From Magnolia sinica (Eukaryota; Streptophyta; Magnoliopsida; Magnoliales; Magnoliaceae), in contig NC_080590.1 of the NCBI RefSeq assembly GCF_029962835.1, positions 57,410,001 to 57,474,000 of the forward strand: 64,000 nucleotides of DNA, given 5' to 3'. The notes below the pieces were generated by a model. That model saw only the letters and a program-made list of their open reading frames with translations. It was not told the DNA's origin and did no database searches. The position numbers and the translations under genes were made by a program. This document shows positions 33,250-45,399 of the stretch, in pieces. The number at the start of each line of letters is the position of its first letter. Within the stretch, counting starts at the first letter, position 1.

Positions 33250-34452
33250 TGTAAGGTCCGTATCTTATATTGTACCATTCCTTAGACTTCCACAATCCTC
33301 CCGATCGAATTCCGGTAACCCGCAACCTATAATCGGCATTTGCGTGCGATCCTAAGTCGCACTTTGTATATCTATGTCGACTCGACTCCAAACTTGTACC
33401 CTAGTGACTACATCGTCACCGCAGTTCCAATGCCGTGTCTCACGCGCCACGCGATACCCAGGCCAGGAGTTGTGGGCCCGCATTTATTTCAAGAAAAATG
33501 CCACATGTTGCGAATTTTGATAGAATATCTACAACCCATCACATCAATCAATCAATCTTAAGTCAAGTACACAACCCATCCCTCTATTACACAAGCCTTA
33601 TCTAAAGTCAACTCTCTCTCTCTCTCCACCCATCCCTCTCTCATCCAAAATTCAACTAAGCCCATACCCTCCATGTCATTTCTTACAACATTCATTCCTT
33701 CCATCCTTTTCGTCCCATCACCTCTCTTTCTCCATCTCATTCCATCATAAGCTTCCATGAGAGAAAAATTTTAAGGAGAGAAGAACTCAAGAGAAGGTCC
33801 ACGTCCCTACCACCCAATCTCATCATCCAACCCTCTAAAATTAATCCCAACTATTGAATCTTAACCCTTGGAGCTCTAGAACTCATTGGCAGAAAAAGAA
33901 GTCCAAGATCTAAGGTGGGTGTTTGTAGGATTAGATTGTGATTTTTGTGATGGACCAAGTGAGGCCTACCGATTGATGGTATGGATCCTATTTGGGTCCC
34001 ATCTTGATGTATGTATTGTAGCCCAAGGAAGCTCATAGTGGTGGAGCTCCATTCCATCACATAATTCTCTCTCTCTCTCTCTCTTGTGATTGTGTGTGGC
34101 CCACCTAATCCAGACCATCCACCAAGCAGGGGTCACCCTGCTGACTGTCCAGTGGCAGCAATGCTGCCATTTGGGTAGACCTTGATGAAGGGATAATACA
34201 AATATCAACTTTGTACAAGCTGCTGGTGGGCCACACGTGTGGACCCACCTGATTCATGTATGTTATACAGGCCATTTGTGACCCACCATGATGTACGTGT
34301 GAATCCACACTGTCCATCTAGGCCTCCCAGGCCCAAAATGAAGCAGATTCAAATCTCAAGCAGAGCACACCGTCCTCGTGGGGGCCACATGATGTATGTG
34401 CTTCATTCACGTCGTCCATCTGTGTGGACCTCACTAGCAGTGTAGCTGCTAT

Positions 34453-35080
34453 ACTGACGTCAGCAAGTTCTGTGGGTCCCACATGAGGCATGTGCTTTAT
34501 CTATGACCATCCATCTCTACGGGACCAACAGTATAACTATTGTATTGACATCAGCGAGGTCTATGGCCTGATCATCAAGTATATGTTATAACTCAACCAT
34601 CCATTAAGTAGCTAGATGTCAGCAAGCTTTGTAGGTCCTGCATGATGTATGTGTTACATCTAAACCGTCCATTTATGGACCCCACCAGCCATGCAACTGT
34701 TGTATTGACATCAACAAAGTAATGTGGGTCTGATCATGATGCATGTGTGGTATCTAAGCTGTCCATCTGCTGGGCCCCATTATATGTATTGCTACTGTAT
34801 TTCATGTCAGCAAGTTCGGTGGGTCTGATCATGAGGTGTATTACATCCAGACCGTCCATATGTGTTAAATCCAGACTATCCATTTGTGGATCCCACAGGC
34901 TATATAATTGTTGTGTTGACGTCAGCAGCTATGTGTGTCTGATCTTGACGTAAGTATTATATCTAATCATTCATCTGGATAGCGGGCCAGCAGACCACAC
35001 TAAATATATAGCTATTGTTTAACGTCAATAGTCCTTCGGGTTGATCATGAGTTATGTGTTAGATCTAAACCGTCCATCCA
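34453..35080. repeat. Degenerate tandem array of about 90-115 bp units
   Basis: At least six units, each with TGACRTCAGCAAG near the start, then GTGGGTC(C)..CATGAtG.ATGTGTT..ATCTA.ACCGTCCATC, then a GGACCCAC/TATAACTRTTGTAT end. Unit starts lie near 34453, 34548, 34619, 34708, 34803, 34917 and 35024. Each unit contains one MITE-like terminus, so the array probably arose from repeated copying of a MITE end inside LTR B2. Confidence 0.75.
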
Positions 35081-35430
35081 CCTGTGAGCTCATCTTAAGG
35101 CTTGAGACTAAAGATAAGATAGATCTACCTATCAAGTGGACCACACTGCAATAATCAGTGGAGGATTGAACGTCTGTCATTGAAACCCGTTTGGGGTCAG
35201 AAGTTTTGGATCGATATGGAATTTGTTTTTCCTCTTAATTTAGGTCTTTGTGCCCGTATGAACAGATTGGATGGAAAATAAACATTAAGGTGGCCCCTGT
35301 GAATTTTTAATGGTAAAAATCATTACCTCCACTACTATTTGTGGTATGATCTAAATGATCTTTCGATATGATTCATTTTTAGGTAATGCTATATAATGAC
35401 CTCTATAAATAGATGAATGGTGTGGATATA
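35075..35430. mobile_element. Foldback MITE inside LTR B2, diverged
   Basis: AAACCGTCCATCCACCTGTG, ATCAAGTGGACCACACTGCA, GATTGAACGTCTGTCATTGAAA, GAACAGATTGGATGG and the terminal ATGAATGGTGTGGATATAAT follow the order seen in the other copies. Confidence 0.6.
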
Positions 35431-35474
35431 ATAATAATAATAATAATGTTTTATCCAAACCATCCAAATAGGAC

Positions 35475-35690
35475 AGTGGGTCCCACTTGATGTATATGAG
35501 GATCGTGTGATGCGGCCCACTTGATGTATATGAGGCCCATTGTGAAGTATATTAGCCCGTGTGAGAGGCCCAATGTGATGTATATATGGACCATGAGTGA
35601 GGCCCGATGTGATGTATATAAGGCCCATGAGTAAGGCCTTTCTGTGAGGCCTAATGTGATATATATGAGGTCCATTGTGATATGTGATTC
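35475..35690. repeat. GGCCCA array in LTR B2
   Basis: Repeats of GGCCCACTTGATGTATATGA, later GAGGCCCAATGTGATGTATA, with spacing of about 30-40 bases. Counterpart of 7645-8060 but shorter and more regular. Confidence 0.75.
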
Positions 35691-37207
35691 CACCATGATG
35701 TAAGTAATAATGTTTATGATGGCCCATGCCTTTGGAGCAATGATGGTTAAATATCCACATTGTAACTCTCCCTAGGGCCCATTGTTAGGCCCATTCTCAC
35801 CTCCCCTTAGTGGGCTAACCCAAACCATTAGGCCCCTATGATCATTAGGCCCATTCTTGATATGAGTCGGCCACCTAGGCCCATCCTTGATATGAGGAGA
35901 GTACATCATCATCATATAACATGCTTAGTATACCTTCATGATCCATGCCCATGTGCATCATATGTATGCTTGATATGAGGAGTGATTGATCATCGCACAT
36001 GCCATTGGGTGGATTATTATGAGACTCCCTAATAGGAGGAGTTACCCCACATGAGTTCACGGTATGCAAAGGATTGTTGCATGACTGGATAGTGTGATTC
36101 ATGCATGTCACATTTGTGTGACATGATTTCTGTGCACTCTAACGAAATCAGGCCCATAGCCTCCACAGGCATTTCTTGGATGGCAGGATTGGACACCGGA
36201 AATGGTGTTAATAGCATCGAGGCGACATAGATGTCCCTGGGTGAAAATCTCTAAACCTGATGGTACCAGAGGATGATTCTAATGTTGAGACCGAGTGGAT
36301 ACATGAGCACACGAGGGCCGAATACCAGGACGTCGCGTGTCTTACTGTGTCATAGTTAGTTAGAAGGGGGTTGGCCTTACCCGCCCGAGGGTAGGGGCAA
36401 TTGCTAGGCTAAGTTTAACTAGCTCGTAAATGTGTTCGCTATCGATGTGCCGGATAGTGAGGTTTCTTATCTCACTTATACTGCACACCTGGGGAAGGAG
36501 CAGTGCTATTTGGAGTGTACTAAATCCCAATGATTATCCAGAGTGAGAATTGTACTAATATTTGATGCTCCAATGATGAGTTGCATTGATATGTGGATTC
36601 AGATGAGGATTGGTATGCTTGAGTTGTATCTCACATCGCATGGCCTTGGTATGGCTGGCATCATTCACGCCTTGCATCGCATGACCTTGATATGGTTGAT
36701 AGCATTCATGCCTTGCATTGTATAGCCTTGGTACGACTAATAATATTCACGGATTCACCAACATTTTTCACATTACTTTGATATTGCATTCTGAGCACAC
36801 TTATATTGCGCACACACTCTCACCGCCCTTTAAGCTTTCTATAAGCTTATGCACGATTGATGTGTGCAGGTGACGCCAAGACGCAGCCGTAACTTAGTAG
36901 GAGAAGGAGCGTGCAATCGAGCTTCAGGAGTTTTTGTTATTATTATCATTGTATTTCCCTTTATGTGCATTGTACCTTAAAGTTTTTTTTATCATAGTGG
37001 ATTTTGTGATGGTGTCTTTATTATTGTTCATGGGTTATGCTTGTTACGGAATAAATTCATACTGAAAAATCCTCCTTATGGGATCTCAGGATCAAAACTT
37101 GGTATATGGGTGTTGGGAGATGAGAATGAGGTACTATGGAGGTTGTCGGCGCCGGATTCGACGATAAAATATTTTGTGGGCCTGGTCTCTGAGTTTGGAG
37201 TGTCACA

Positions 37208-37689
37208 GTGCGTTACAACTCTACGCGACTTTGGTAGCACTGAAGTTGTATCTAAAATTTATTACATCTGAAATTGTATGTGCAGAGTACTTAGGTGTTA
37301 CCGAATTAAGCTTAGGTAGCACCGAATTAAACTGTTTTCTTGCTAGACTGTTTTGTGCACTTTCAGTGGTACCGAAGTTGGCTTAGGTAACACCAAACTA
37401 TCCTGTTTTTCCGCTGTTCAACTTGTGCTTTTACCAATCTTTTCTCCATCTTTTGTACTTGGTTTCTTAGGTCTTTGGCATGAGAATTCTCCATTCTTGG
37501 TCTTGTAAGATCCATCAATTGCCTTGGTAATTCTTGAGCATTAAATCCATGCTTTTAACATTCTTTTCAATTCAAGCTCTTAAACTCACCTTACAACACA
37601 AATATGTATAAAATATACTATTAAGCATTATCATGTTCACAAAACCAAGATATAAATGGGCAAAAATATGCAATATTTAAGTCTCAACA
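37208..37689 (-). mobile_element. Athila 5' LTR, outer part
   Basis: On the minus strand the LTR starts TGTTGAGACTTAAATATTGC at 37689 and matches the starts of the plus-strand LTRs at 38864 and 41516. It carries repeated GGTGTTACCGAA/GGTAGCACCGAA-type phrases (plus wording 37236-37410). It continues at 33249 across the LTR B2 insertion. Confidence 0.8.
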
Positions 37690-37743
37690 GAGAACTGACT
37701 GGGATATAATATTCCACTAATTAAGAAGTTCATACGCAACCAT

Positions 37744-37968
37744 ATGAGGGAGAACAATTATCATCCATCAATCAAGAAAAAGACAATACGTGATTATATT
37801 GTGGGTAATAACACTTACCAACAACCATCAAATACTCCCACATATGATCCGTATGACTTTAATTTGGGGAAGCATCAGAGTTTAAATTGGAGAGGAGTAC
37901 CAATCATGGATTCTAATAACCATCCTCTTAGATCCCCTACCTATGAGATCCAATCAGAAACAATCTAA
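37744..37968 (+). pseudogene. Gypsy Gag fragment
   Basis: A 74-codon frame whose TYDPYDFNLGKHQSLNWRG resembles the TYNP..R.HPNFSW block found after the zinc knuckle of Athila-type Gag (compare NTYNPSSRNHQNFSWRN in the minus-strand element). No zinc knuckle is left. It points away from the minus-strand LTR at 37689, so it belongs to a different, head-to-head element. Confidence 0.5.
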
Positions 37969-38351
37969 GAGGATTCACTTCAGAAATACATGGATTCTCA
38001 AGAATAATTCAACCTAGATGTTACACAATCATTTATAGACATTAGAAAATATTAAAGTTGATTGAATCATCTATTCAAGAAAATCAGTCGCGCCTTATTG
38101 ATGAGGAAGAGGTTAGTTTATCCCAGCCTCAACCCAATCTAGAAACATAATGCGAGGAGAGTGATTCAAACTCAATATTGAAGTATACTGAATTTGAGAA
38201 TGAGGAGTTGGATTATGTTCATGAGTATACAGTTTAATTTTCTGAATATTCGATCTCAATGACAGTTTAAGTTAATGATCGAGAGACACGGGTATTTTTC
38301 TAACATAGTGATGTTGACCCACTCCACATACATGACACACATGATTTTAAT

Positions 38352-38813
38352 GTGGAGAATGAGCCCCTCTCAACTAAATTTCCTGACTCTTTAGAAGATT
38401 GCTTAGCACACTTTGAAAATTTTAATGATTACATGATTAAAGACATAGTGGATGCCTTACGAGAAAATACTTCAGTAGTTGATACTGAACGAGGGAATCA
38501 TTTTTCTGAAGCACCTCCTTACACACATCTAAAATGTTCACCATTAAAGGAGGAGGAGCTGAAAATTGAACCAAAGTCTGAAACTTCAAAATGTGCTGAG
38601 AGTACACTGCATAATAAGAATTTTTCTAAATTTCACCTAATTATAGTTTCTGATTTACCGTGGTGTACTAACATTAAAAAAATTTCTGTGAATATTATCC
38701 ACTTTGGATACCTCATGAGATTAAAAGAAAACTTTATGTTGAGGTTCATAAATTTCTCTGGACATTCAAGCTCTAAGGCATCCAAGCCTACTATAAGAAG
38801 GGTTTTTGAATGA
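38352..38813 (+). pseudogene. Gypsy pol-linker remnant
   Basis: A 153-codon open frame. PYTHLKCSPLKEEELKIEPKSE and FHLIIVSDLPW recall the PPK.ELKPLP......PVIISS.L linker before gypsy RT. DSLEDCLAHFENFND is a further phrase seen in Athila-like proteins. No catalytic motif remains, and the open frame may be chance survival in A+T-rich sequence. It ends 50 bases before an LTR start, so most of pol has been deleted. Confidence 0.4.
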
Positions 38814-38863
38814 TTTTGTTAAGAAGTCTACTGAAAAATTTACCGAGATACTGGCCTGAGGAG

Positions 38864-40385
38864 TGTTGAGTGTCAAATATTGCATATTTTTCCCTATTTA
38901 TATCTTGGTTTTATGAACATGATAAGGCTTAATGGTATATTTTATACATGCTTGTGTTGCAAGGTGAATCTAGGAGCTTTGATTGAAAAGAATGTTAAAA
39001 GCATGGATTTAATGCTTAAGAATCACCAAGGCAAAAGATGGATCTTGAGAGACCAAGAATGAAGAGTTCACATACCAAAGATCTAAGGAAACCAAGTACC
39101 AAAGCTGAAGAAAGGACTTGAAAGAATGCAAAATCCTCAGCAAAAGACAGACAGGTTCAGTCCGACCGAACCCATGTTCGATCCAATCGAACTTGCACAA
39201 AACAGTCCAGTGACAAACGATAGAATTCAGAAGATAATTCGGTTCGACTGATGGACAATTCTGTCCGACTGAAACCCAGTTCGATCCAACCGAAAGGAGG
39301 ATTTGGTGCGGCCGAAAGTGCACTAAAAGCTCCATCGAAAAATGATGAATTTTAAAGTTAATTTGGTTCGACCGAATATTAATTTGGTCTGACCGACAAC
39401 TTAAGTTTGGTCTTGCTGAACTCATCTCAGTCCGACCGAAATCGAGTAACTATTGAAACAAAATCCTTTCCAAATTCGGACTCGACTTCGGATTTGACCG
39501 AAGGTGACTTTGGTCCAACCGGAGCATAATGCGGAAAAGCTGTGGATCGTGTAATTCAAGTCAGTTTCGAAAAATTCCAAGTCAGTACGTAAGGTGGAGC
39601 TTCACAAGTATAAATAAGAGTCCTTATGACATTCCTAGGTATCATCTATGGTTTAAGGAGTGAAGCAAAAGGGTGAAGAGCCACTGCCAAGAGTTTTTCT
39701 TCTTCTTCCTTAGTTGCTTTTATATTTTCTTTAAGAGCTCTTAGTTCAATCATGTCCATGGTTGGCTAAATCTCTTATATAGGGCTAAGAGGTGAAGCTT
39801 GTAACGTGATTGGGATGTTTACTTTGCTTTTATTCATATTTACGTTGAACTTCATTGATTTCTAGTTGACTTTAAGGAATATTTTCAGTTTTCATTGGTT
39901 TATTGTGAATCAAATTACAATAGATGCTGTGATAGCATTGAGTATCTTTTTTTCTTATTTGAGATTGTGGGATTGGTAAATCTTGTTGTTTGCCATCATC
40001 TCCTAGGCATGGTTGGATGATGGAATCCCATCCAAATCTTCACAATCCTCTTCCATTGAGGGTAGATCAATGAGAATTTCAGAGATTTGATCATCTCTCT
40101 TTCCAATTGGATAAGATAGGACTCTGATTCCAGTTAGATCTCTTAAATCAAGTAAGGTAGCATCCCAATAGCTATAAGTAGATCCTTGGCACCCTAGTTC
40201 CCACCTTTAAATTCACAAGTTTCAATCAACACAATTACTCCTTTATATTCTGCATTCATATTTAGATCTTCTTCTAGTTCTAGTTCTAGTTCATTTTAGA
40301 AACGTACAAGATTAGTCCCTGTGGATTCGACTTCGGTCTTACCGAGATTATTACTACATCACGACCCTACACTTGAGGTTGTGAA
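38864..40385 (+). mobile_element. Athila-like LTR, plus strand (left)
   Basis: Starts TGTTGAGTGTCAAATATTGC and ends near ...CGACCCTACACTTGAGG. It is colinear (inverted) with the LTR split at 32421-33249/37208-37689. U3 carries many TTCGGTC.GACCGAA-like phrases (39150-39540), TATAAATAAG at 39610 is the likely TATA box, and the U5 end has GTCCCTGTGGATTCGACTTC. After it, at about 40386, the primer site has been lost. Confidence 0.75.
39150..39540. repeat. TCGACCGAA-type motif array in LTR U3
   Basis: Phrases such as GGTTCGACCGAA, CAGTCCGACCGAA and TTCGATCCAACCGAA recur every 15-30 bases, in a place equivalent to the CGACTAGTCG array of the copia-like LTR. Confidence 0.75.
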
Positions 40386-41515
40386 TAAGGAGGGACCTTG
40401 CTGACATGAATGAGTAGCTTTCCCTTGCTTTCTTAATTTACGATCAGGAATTTACTGCTTTACCAGGATTAGTTTGTTTTATTTAGTTGTATAGTTGCTG
40501 GAACATCTTTTAATAGAAAGATTGCACTATCCCTTCTGTCTGTCACCTTTCAGGTACTTTTCATCTACTCCCCTTTATTTTCATTGCTCTCAATTTTGCT
40601 TTTATCGTATATGTTTATACATTAAGGACAATGTAGATTTTAGGTTAGGGGTAGGGTTTCCTTTGAAAAATTCTTCAAATTTGTGCTAAATTGTTGAAGT
40701 TTTTAGCTTCAAAATTTTCTATGTAGTTAAGTGATTTTAAAGATAATCCAGAGATTAGAATGATAACATACTTATTGTTAAGGAATTTTTAAACTTGAAT
40801 TTTAGTTATTTGATAGATTTCTAAAATTAAGTTTGAATTATTAATTTATAATTAGAATTTTTTTAACATTAATTGAGTCATGATTTCACATATCACACCT
40901 AGCTTACATCTTGAAAGTTTTTAGTTAATATCGAATTATTAACTTGATTATTATTAAGAATGATAGGAACCAAACTTGGGCAATTTATCGATCATGTTCG
41001 ATGAGAAGAATTGAAAAGAAAGAAAGTGAAAAAGAAAGTAATACCTAGCTAAAAAATAGTTGTCATCGAAAAGGGCTACTTATCGAAGTTCCTTGAAAGG
41101 ACTAAAGAAAAAAGAGTGAAAATAGTGTGAAAGTTGTTGATGGAAAATTCAAAGGTTAGATTAATATAAGGTTGAACTGTAAGGCAAGTCTTGGTTTAAG
41201 TTTTGGTTATCTTGAATGTTATTTTAATTATCAATGTTATCATGAAAGTATAAGACTGAAACTTTGATTTTGTTAAGTTTAGATTTCACTATGCACATAT
41301 AACTCAATGTTTAAAAATTGTCTAATTACAAATTACTACTTTGAATTTGATTAGGAAATTTACCAAGTGCTAGTGTTTATGTTTACATTAATATATCTTA
41401 GATTTATAAAATCTGGTTTGTTTTGATAATTGCTTAAGTTTATGGAAATTTGTTCATTTAGTTTCGACATATCTTTCACATATTTTGCTCGAGACCAGTA
41501 AAATGCTAGTTGAGG
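40386..41515 (+). mobile_element. Shortened internal region between two Athila-like LTRs
   Basis: About 1.1 kb without coding domains. CATTAAGGACAATGTAGATTTTAGG at 40620 followed by GGGGTAGGGTTTCC is the phrase that normally comes after pol in Athila elements. So this is the 3' leader part, and gag-pol has been deleted between 40386 and about 40500. Confidence 0.6.
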
Positions 41516-42690
41516 TGTATTGAGACTTAAATATTGTATATTTAACTCTTCAATCATGTTAATTATCTTCACATTTAATTGATAATTTAATTTAATTATA
41601 TACGTTTTTGTCATGCAAGGTGATTCGGAAACCTATGGTGAATATGCGCTTAAAATGATCGATTTAGAGAAAAAAAGAAGATAATGAAGAATTGAAGATT
41701 TGGAAGTCATTAATGAAGAATTCACATGCTAAATATCTAAGGAAACCACGGAATGAAGAGAATTGAAGATTTGAAGTGAAGAAAAGAAATCGTGAAAATT
41801 GGACTGGAAAATCATATTCTAAAATTCTAAGTCTAAAAAGAGAAAGTCCTAAAATAATTCTAAAAATAGACATCGGTTCCACTAAAGCCAACTTCAGTTC
41901 CTCCTAAATTTTATAGATTCAACACAAGATTTTCAAATACAACTTCGTTGCGATCAAAGGCAACTTCAGTGCTATCGAAGCGTAACAGAAGTGCACAAAT
42001 TCAAAGTTGGTTTGGGAAATCTCCAAGTCAGTGCGAAAGTTGGATTCCGCAACTATAAATAGGACTCCATAGGACGTTCTAAAGCATCTTCTGAGGCTTG
42101 AAAAGGAAGCGAAGGCCTAGGTGGAGTGTCAACAATGTTCTTCCACTTTGATTTCTTCTCAAGTTGTATTTCATCTTTTTATTTTTCTTCTAAGATGTTA
42201 GCTAGTCTTGTTAGGCTAATCTCTTAGCTAAGGCTAAGGGATGAAGCATGTAGGTTATTACAGTATTTAGTTTATTTGATTCTGCAAATAATGGTTGGAA
42301 TTATGATATTAGATTGAATAGATTTGATTTTACTTTATAGTTTATGAGTTGTTTATTTCTTGATTTGTTGTGCACGCTAGGTGTGGTAAATGCTTGATTT
42401 AACAATTGTTTAGCCTTGACCTAGAGAACGAATCAATCTATATAATTAATTGATCCAATGATGCCTAAAAGTGTTTTAAATGCTTTTGATTCCCTGCAAT
42501 TGATGTCTAAATGCTTCATGAGATAATTGATCAATTGAATTAATATTCTAATATTGTTTATGAATGGTTTAACCGCTCCATCTTCCGATTGGATAGATCA
42601 TGAATTTGATTACAAATGAGTTGTGATTGTTGAATCAATAAAATAGATATTGTGATTGCTACGAGTGGATTCCTGGATCCTTAAGCTTTT
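41516..42690 (+). mobile_element. Athila-like LTR, plus strand (right)
   Basis: Begins TGTATTGAGACTTAAATATTG. Shares TATAAATAGGACTCC (42053), GGCTAAGGGATGAAGC (42231) and CGAGTGGATTCCTGGATCC (42660) with the left LTR, but diverges and its end is not clear. Together with 38864-40385 it brackets the shortened element. Confidence 0.6.
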
Positions 42691-43385
42691 ATCTTTATTA
42701 TTTAAAAGGAAGTGAAGGTTGAAAGCATCAATAGGAGTGTCGATCCCATCGACACGCCAATGATAGGACTTGATGAGATCGAGTCAAATATTGAGAAATT
42801 CTGAATTTTATAAAAAGCCTACTAGATAGTTCCTTCGATCCCATCAAAGACCCTTTTATCCCATTGAGAATCTCATGAATTTTAAAATTTTGTTGCTGGA
42901 TAAAATTCTGTTTGTTATTTGATTAATCAAGTGATCCTTCAATCCCATCTACAAGTACTCGATAGGTCTTGATCCTATTAAATCTCCTATCAATGTAGGA
43001 TTCCCCATACTTATTGCCTTTGGTCTAGGGTATGGCATAGATCCAACTCGACAAGCTCAGTAGTCATTGGGGTCTGCATTGGGGCGATAAGGCCTCCCCC
43101 ATCTTGGGTCTATCCTTAGTGTAACTTAGGGTGCAACCGTATCAGGTAAGACTGCCCAGTTGTCGCTTCATCCTCCTCGTGCTAATTGGTTAGGGATGCC
43201 TGGTGCCTTTGTAATAGCCTCATGATACGGTCTACATTGTTGGTCAAAGCTCCTAGTTGGTTCTCAAGGGAGATAAGCCAGCTGCCTTAGTTTCAAGACT
43301 TCTGCACCACCACTTGTGAGTGCGGTTAGGACTTGGGTAGTGACCATGAGGCCTGAGCCTCACTGGACTAAGCCTAGTGGGTGGA
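42691..43385 (-). pseudogene. Tat-type gypsy leader/gag fragment, left of LTR C
   Basis: Minus-strand reading at 43280-43190 gives LENQLGALTNNVDRIMRLLQRHQ, a coiled-coil phrase as found near the start of Tat/Ogre-type Gag. It has stop codons on both sides. Its upstream continuation lies at 57855-57958, beyond the LTR C insertion, where the primer site is found. The part 42691-43000 with repeated GATCCCATCGA phrases is not assigned. Confidence 0.45.
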
Positions 43386-44758
43386 TGTAACACACCGTAC
43401 TTTACACTACTCAAGTGTTACAATGGAGACTCAACTTAGTGTAAACATAGATTTGGCCTACTTAAATGTTCAACTTCACACTAACCCAAATTCAATCATC
43501 TAGTACAATTGTCATCCATGGATTGAACCATCCATCCATTGAGTTCCTAATAGGACCATCACATTATTAGAGAAATCTATTTGAGGATTTCAAGTTCTTT
43601 TATAGATAAATCTAACCTTTCATTATTAATATTGGAGCATAAACCGTCAAATTTGCCGCTCAATAGGCCCATAACCCTCAACATAACAATTCATAAACTT
43701 AATCCCCATCATTGGGTCATGTGGCCCCTAAATTTACTATGGATTTCCACTTAAAAATAGATCCTAAAACATCTGACCGTTGAAGTTTAAAAATTAGTCG
43801 TTGAATTCAAGATCAGTCAGTAGATTGAGATCTTACATTACCTAATTAGGCATTAGACTTATCTAAATAAGTTAAAGGACGCATATATAATTAGAGATAT
43901 ATTCTAAAACAATTCAACCATTTGATTCAAGATCGTTCATTCACTTGAGATATAGGGTCATCTAATTATAGAAATAACGGCAAATTCCCCCTAAATTGGA
44001 TTACAGACCTTATATCTGGTGATCAATGCAATTAGGCAATTGGTCAACAATTTAAAACAATTCAACCATTACACCTTAAAATTGTCCATTTAAATCTTAA
44101 GAGTATTGTTTATGTAGATTACAAGTCATTTATCCGTAAGATTAACCATCTAATCGTCCAATATGTGCCATGAAACTTCTTGACCATCAGATCAGTGGAG
44201 ATCCATAACTTGACGCTCCAATCAATATGTATGGCCCACCTAAGCCCTGGATCTACTTGATCCTTGGTCAAAGGCCCTTATTGGGACCTTTAAAGAGAAT
44301 GGATGGAGTGGATCTCACCATATATCACTGTGGGTCCCACGCCTACTGCGTGTGTACACCAAATATTGTGCACCAGCAGTACACTGAGTGAAGAAACGGG
44401 TCAAACCAGATTGACCGGACACTCTTGAATAAAAGAGGATTTCTCCTCATTTCCCGCTCGAAAACAATTTAAATGGACTGTTTCCGTTTCAAGTCATTGC
44501 GGTCCACCCTCATGATCCATCATCAAGATCTAAACCATCCATCGACCATGGGTAAGGAATTCTAACCAACCCCAGGCATTCTCAACTATTGTTATGCACT
44601 CGTGTACACGAACTCCAGCGCAAGCTGAGTTGTGCGCATGGCTCACTTTCGAAAATGATAATTCCATTTCTGGCTTTATGAGCTGGCATATCCGAGAACC
44701 CTTTCTCAAATCTTGACCGTGCATTCGAAAGAATCCTAGGCTTCTAAAATAGGGTTTT

Positions 44759-44761
<3 letters not shown>

Positions 44762-44809
<48 letters not shown>
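44762..44809. repeat. (GA)n microsatellite
   Basis: About 24 GA units inside LTR C. Confidence 0.93.
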
Positions 44810-44814
<5 letters not shown>

Positions 44815-45399
44815 CAGAAAGAATCCCACCATTTCGGCTCTGGCAAGATCTGGGGCGTTCATGACCTCTAGAGTTTCACTCGGATAATCTAGGGCATTGG
44901 ATTCCTTTTAGAGTTTGTTAGGATATCTCGCAGACACATGAGATGTCGCATGAGATACCGCTTGAGGCTCAAAATCTCACACACCACAAAGATTTTCATG
45001 ATATCCTTCTAAAAGGTGGACCTCATAGTGTCAAGTGATCCAATCAGGACCATCCATAAGCCTTGGATCGTAAGATCAGTCCATAAATCAGAATCCACCG
45101 TGAATAGCCCCATCATCTCCTTTGTTCGTCCGAGAAACCCATCATCTAGTGATGGGGCCCATTTTCTAATCAGGGTCATCCATCTGATGGGCCATGGTAC
45201 CAAAAGTACATCCACAACCTTAGATCATAACCATGCTAACGCGACTCGGTTATATTATCACAAAATATCACGTTTTAAGCAATCAAAAACCGTAACTAAT
45301 CCCTTAATTAATTACGACCCAAATCCTCTAGAAGCCAACTAATACAAGCCTTTAAAAGGCCTCCTTTTAGGGCAACTTCTCTCTGAAAATAGAAAAGAA

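Larger units (their letters stand above)
33250..37207 (+). mobile_element. LTR B2, older copy of the 4-kb solo LTR
   Basis: Begins TGTAAGGTCCGTATC and ends GAGTTTGGAGTGTCACA, colinear with 5362-9423. Landmarks at both: AATTCCGGTAACC/AATTCCGGCAACC, the GGCCCA array, TGATATGAGGAGTGA/TGATATGAGAAATGA, GATGGTACCAGAGG/TATGGTACCAGGAGG, GGCCTTGGTATGGC, TGTGTGCAGGTGACG and GGTTGTCGGCGCCGGATTCG. CpG sites of the younger copy are mostly TG or CA here. No matching 5-bp target duplication (CTATG left, GTGCG right), so the flanks have changed. Its left and right flanks join to a continuous Athila LTR, which fixes the insertion point. Confidence 0.82.

Noticed and set aside
34453..35080. CRISPR-like or regulatory RNA array
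   Set aside because: Units are degenerate along their whole length and contain MITE ends; there are no unique spacers.
44530..44862. 110-codon open frame on the minus strand
   Set aside because: Its middle is the Ser-Leu translation of the (GA)n microsatellite and there is no domain on either side.
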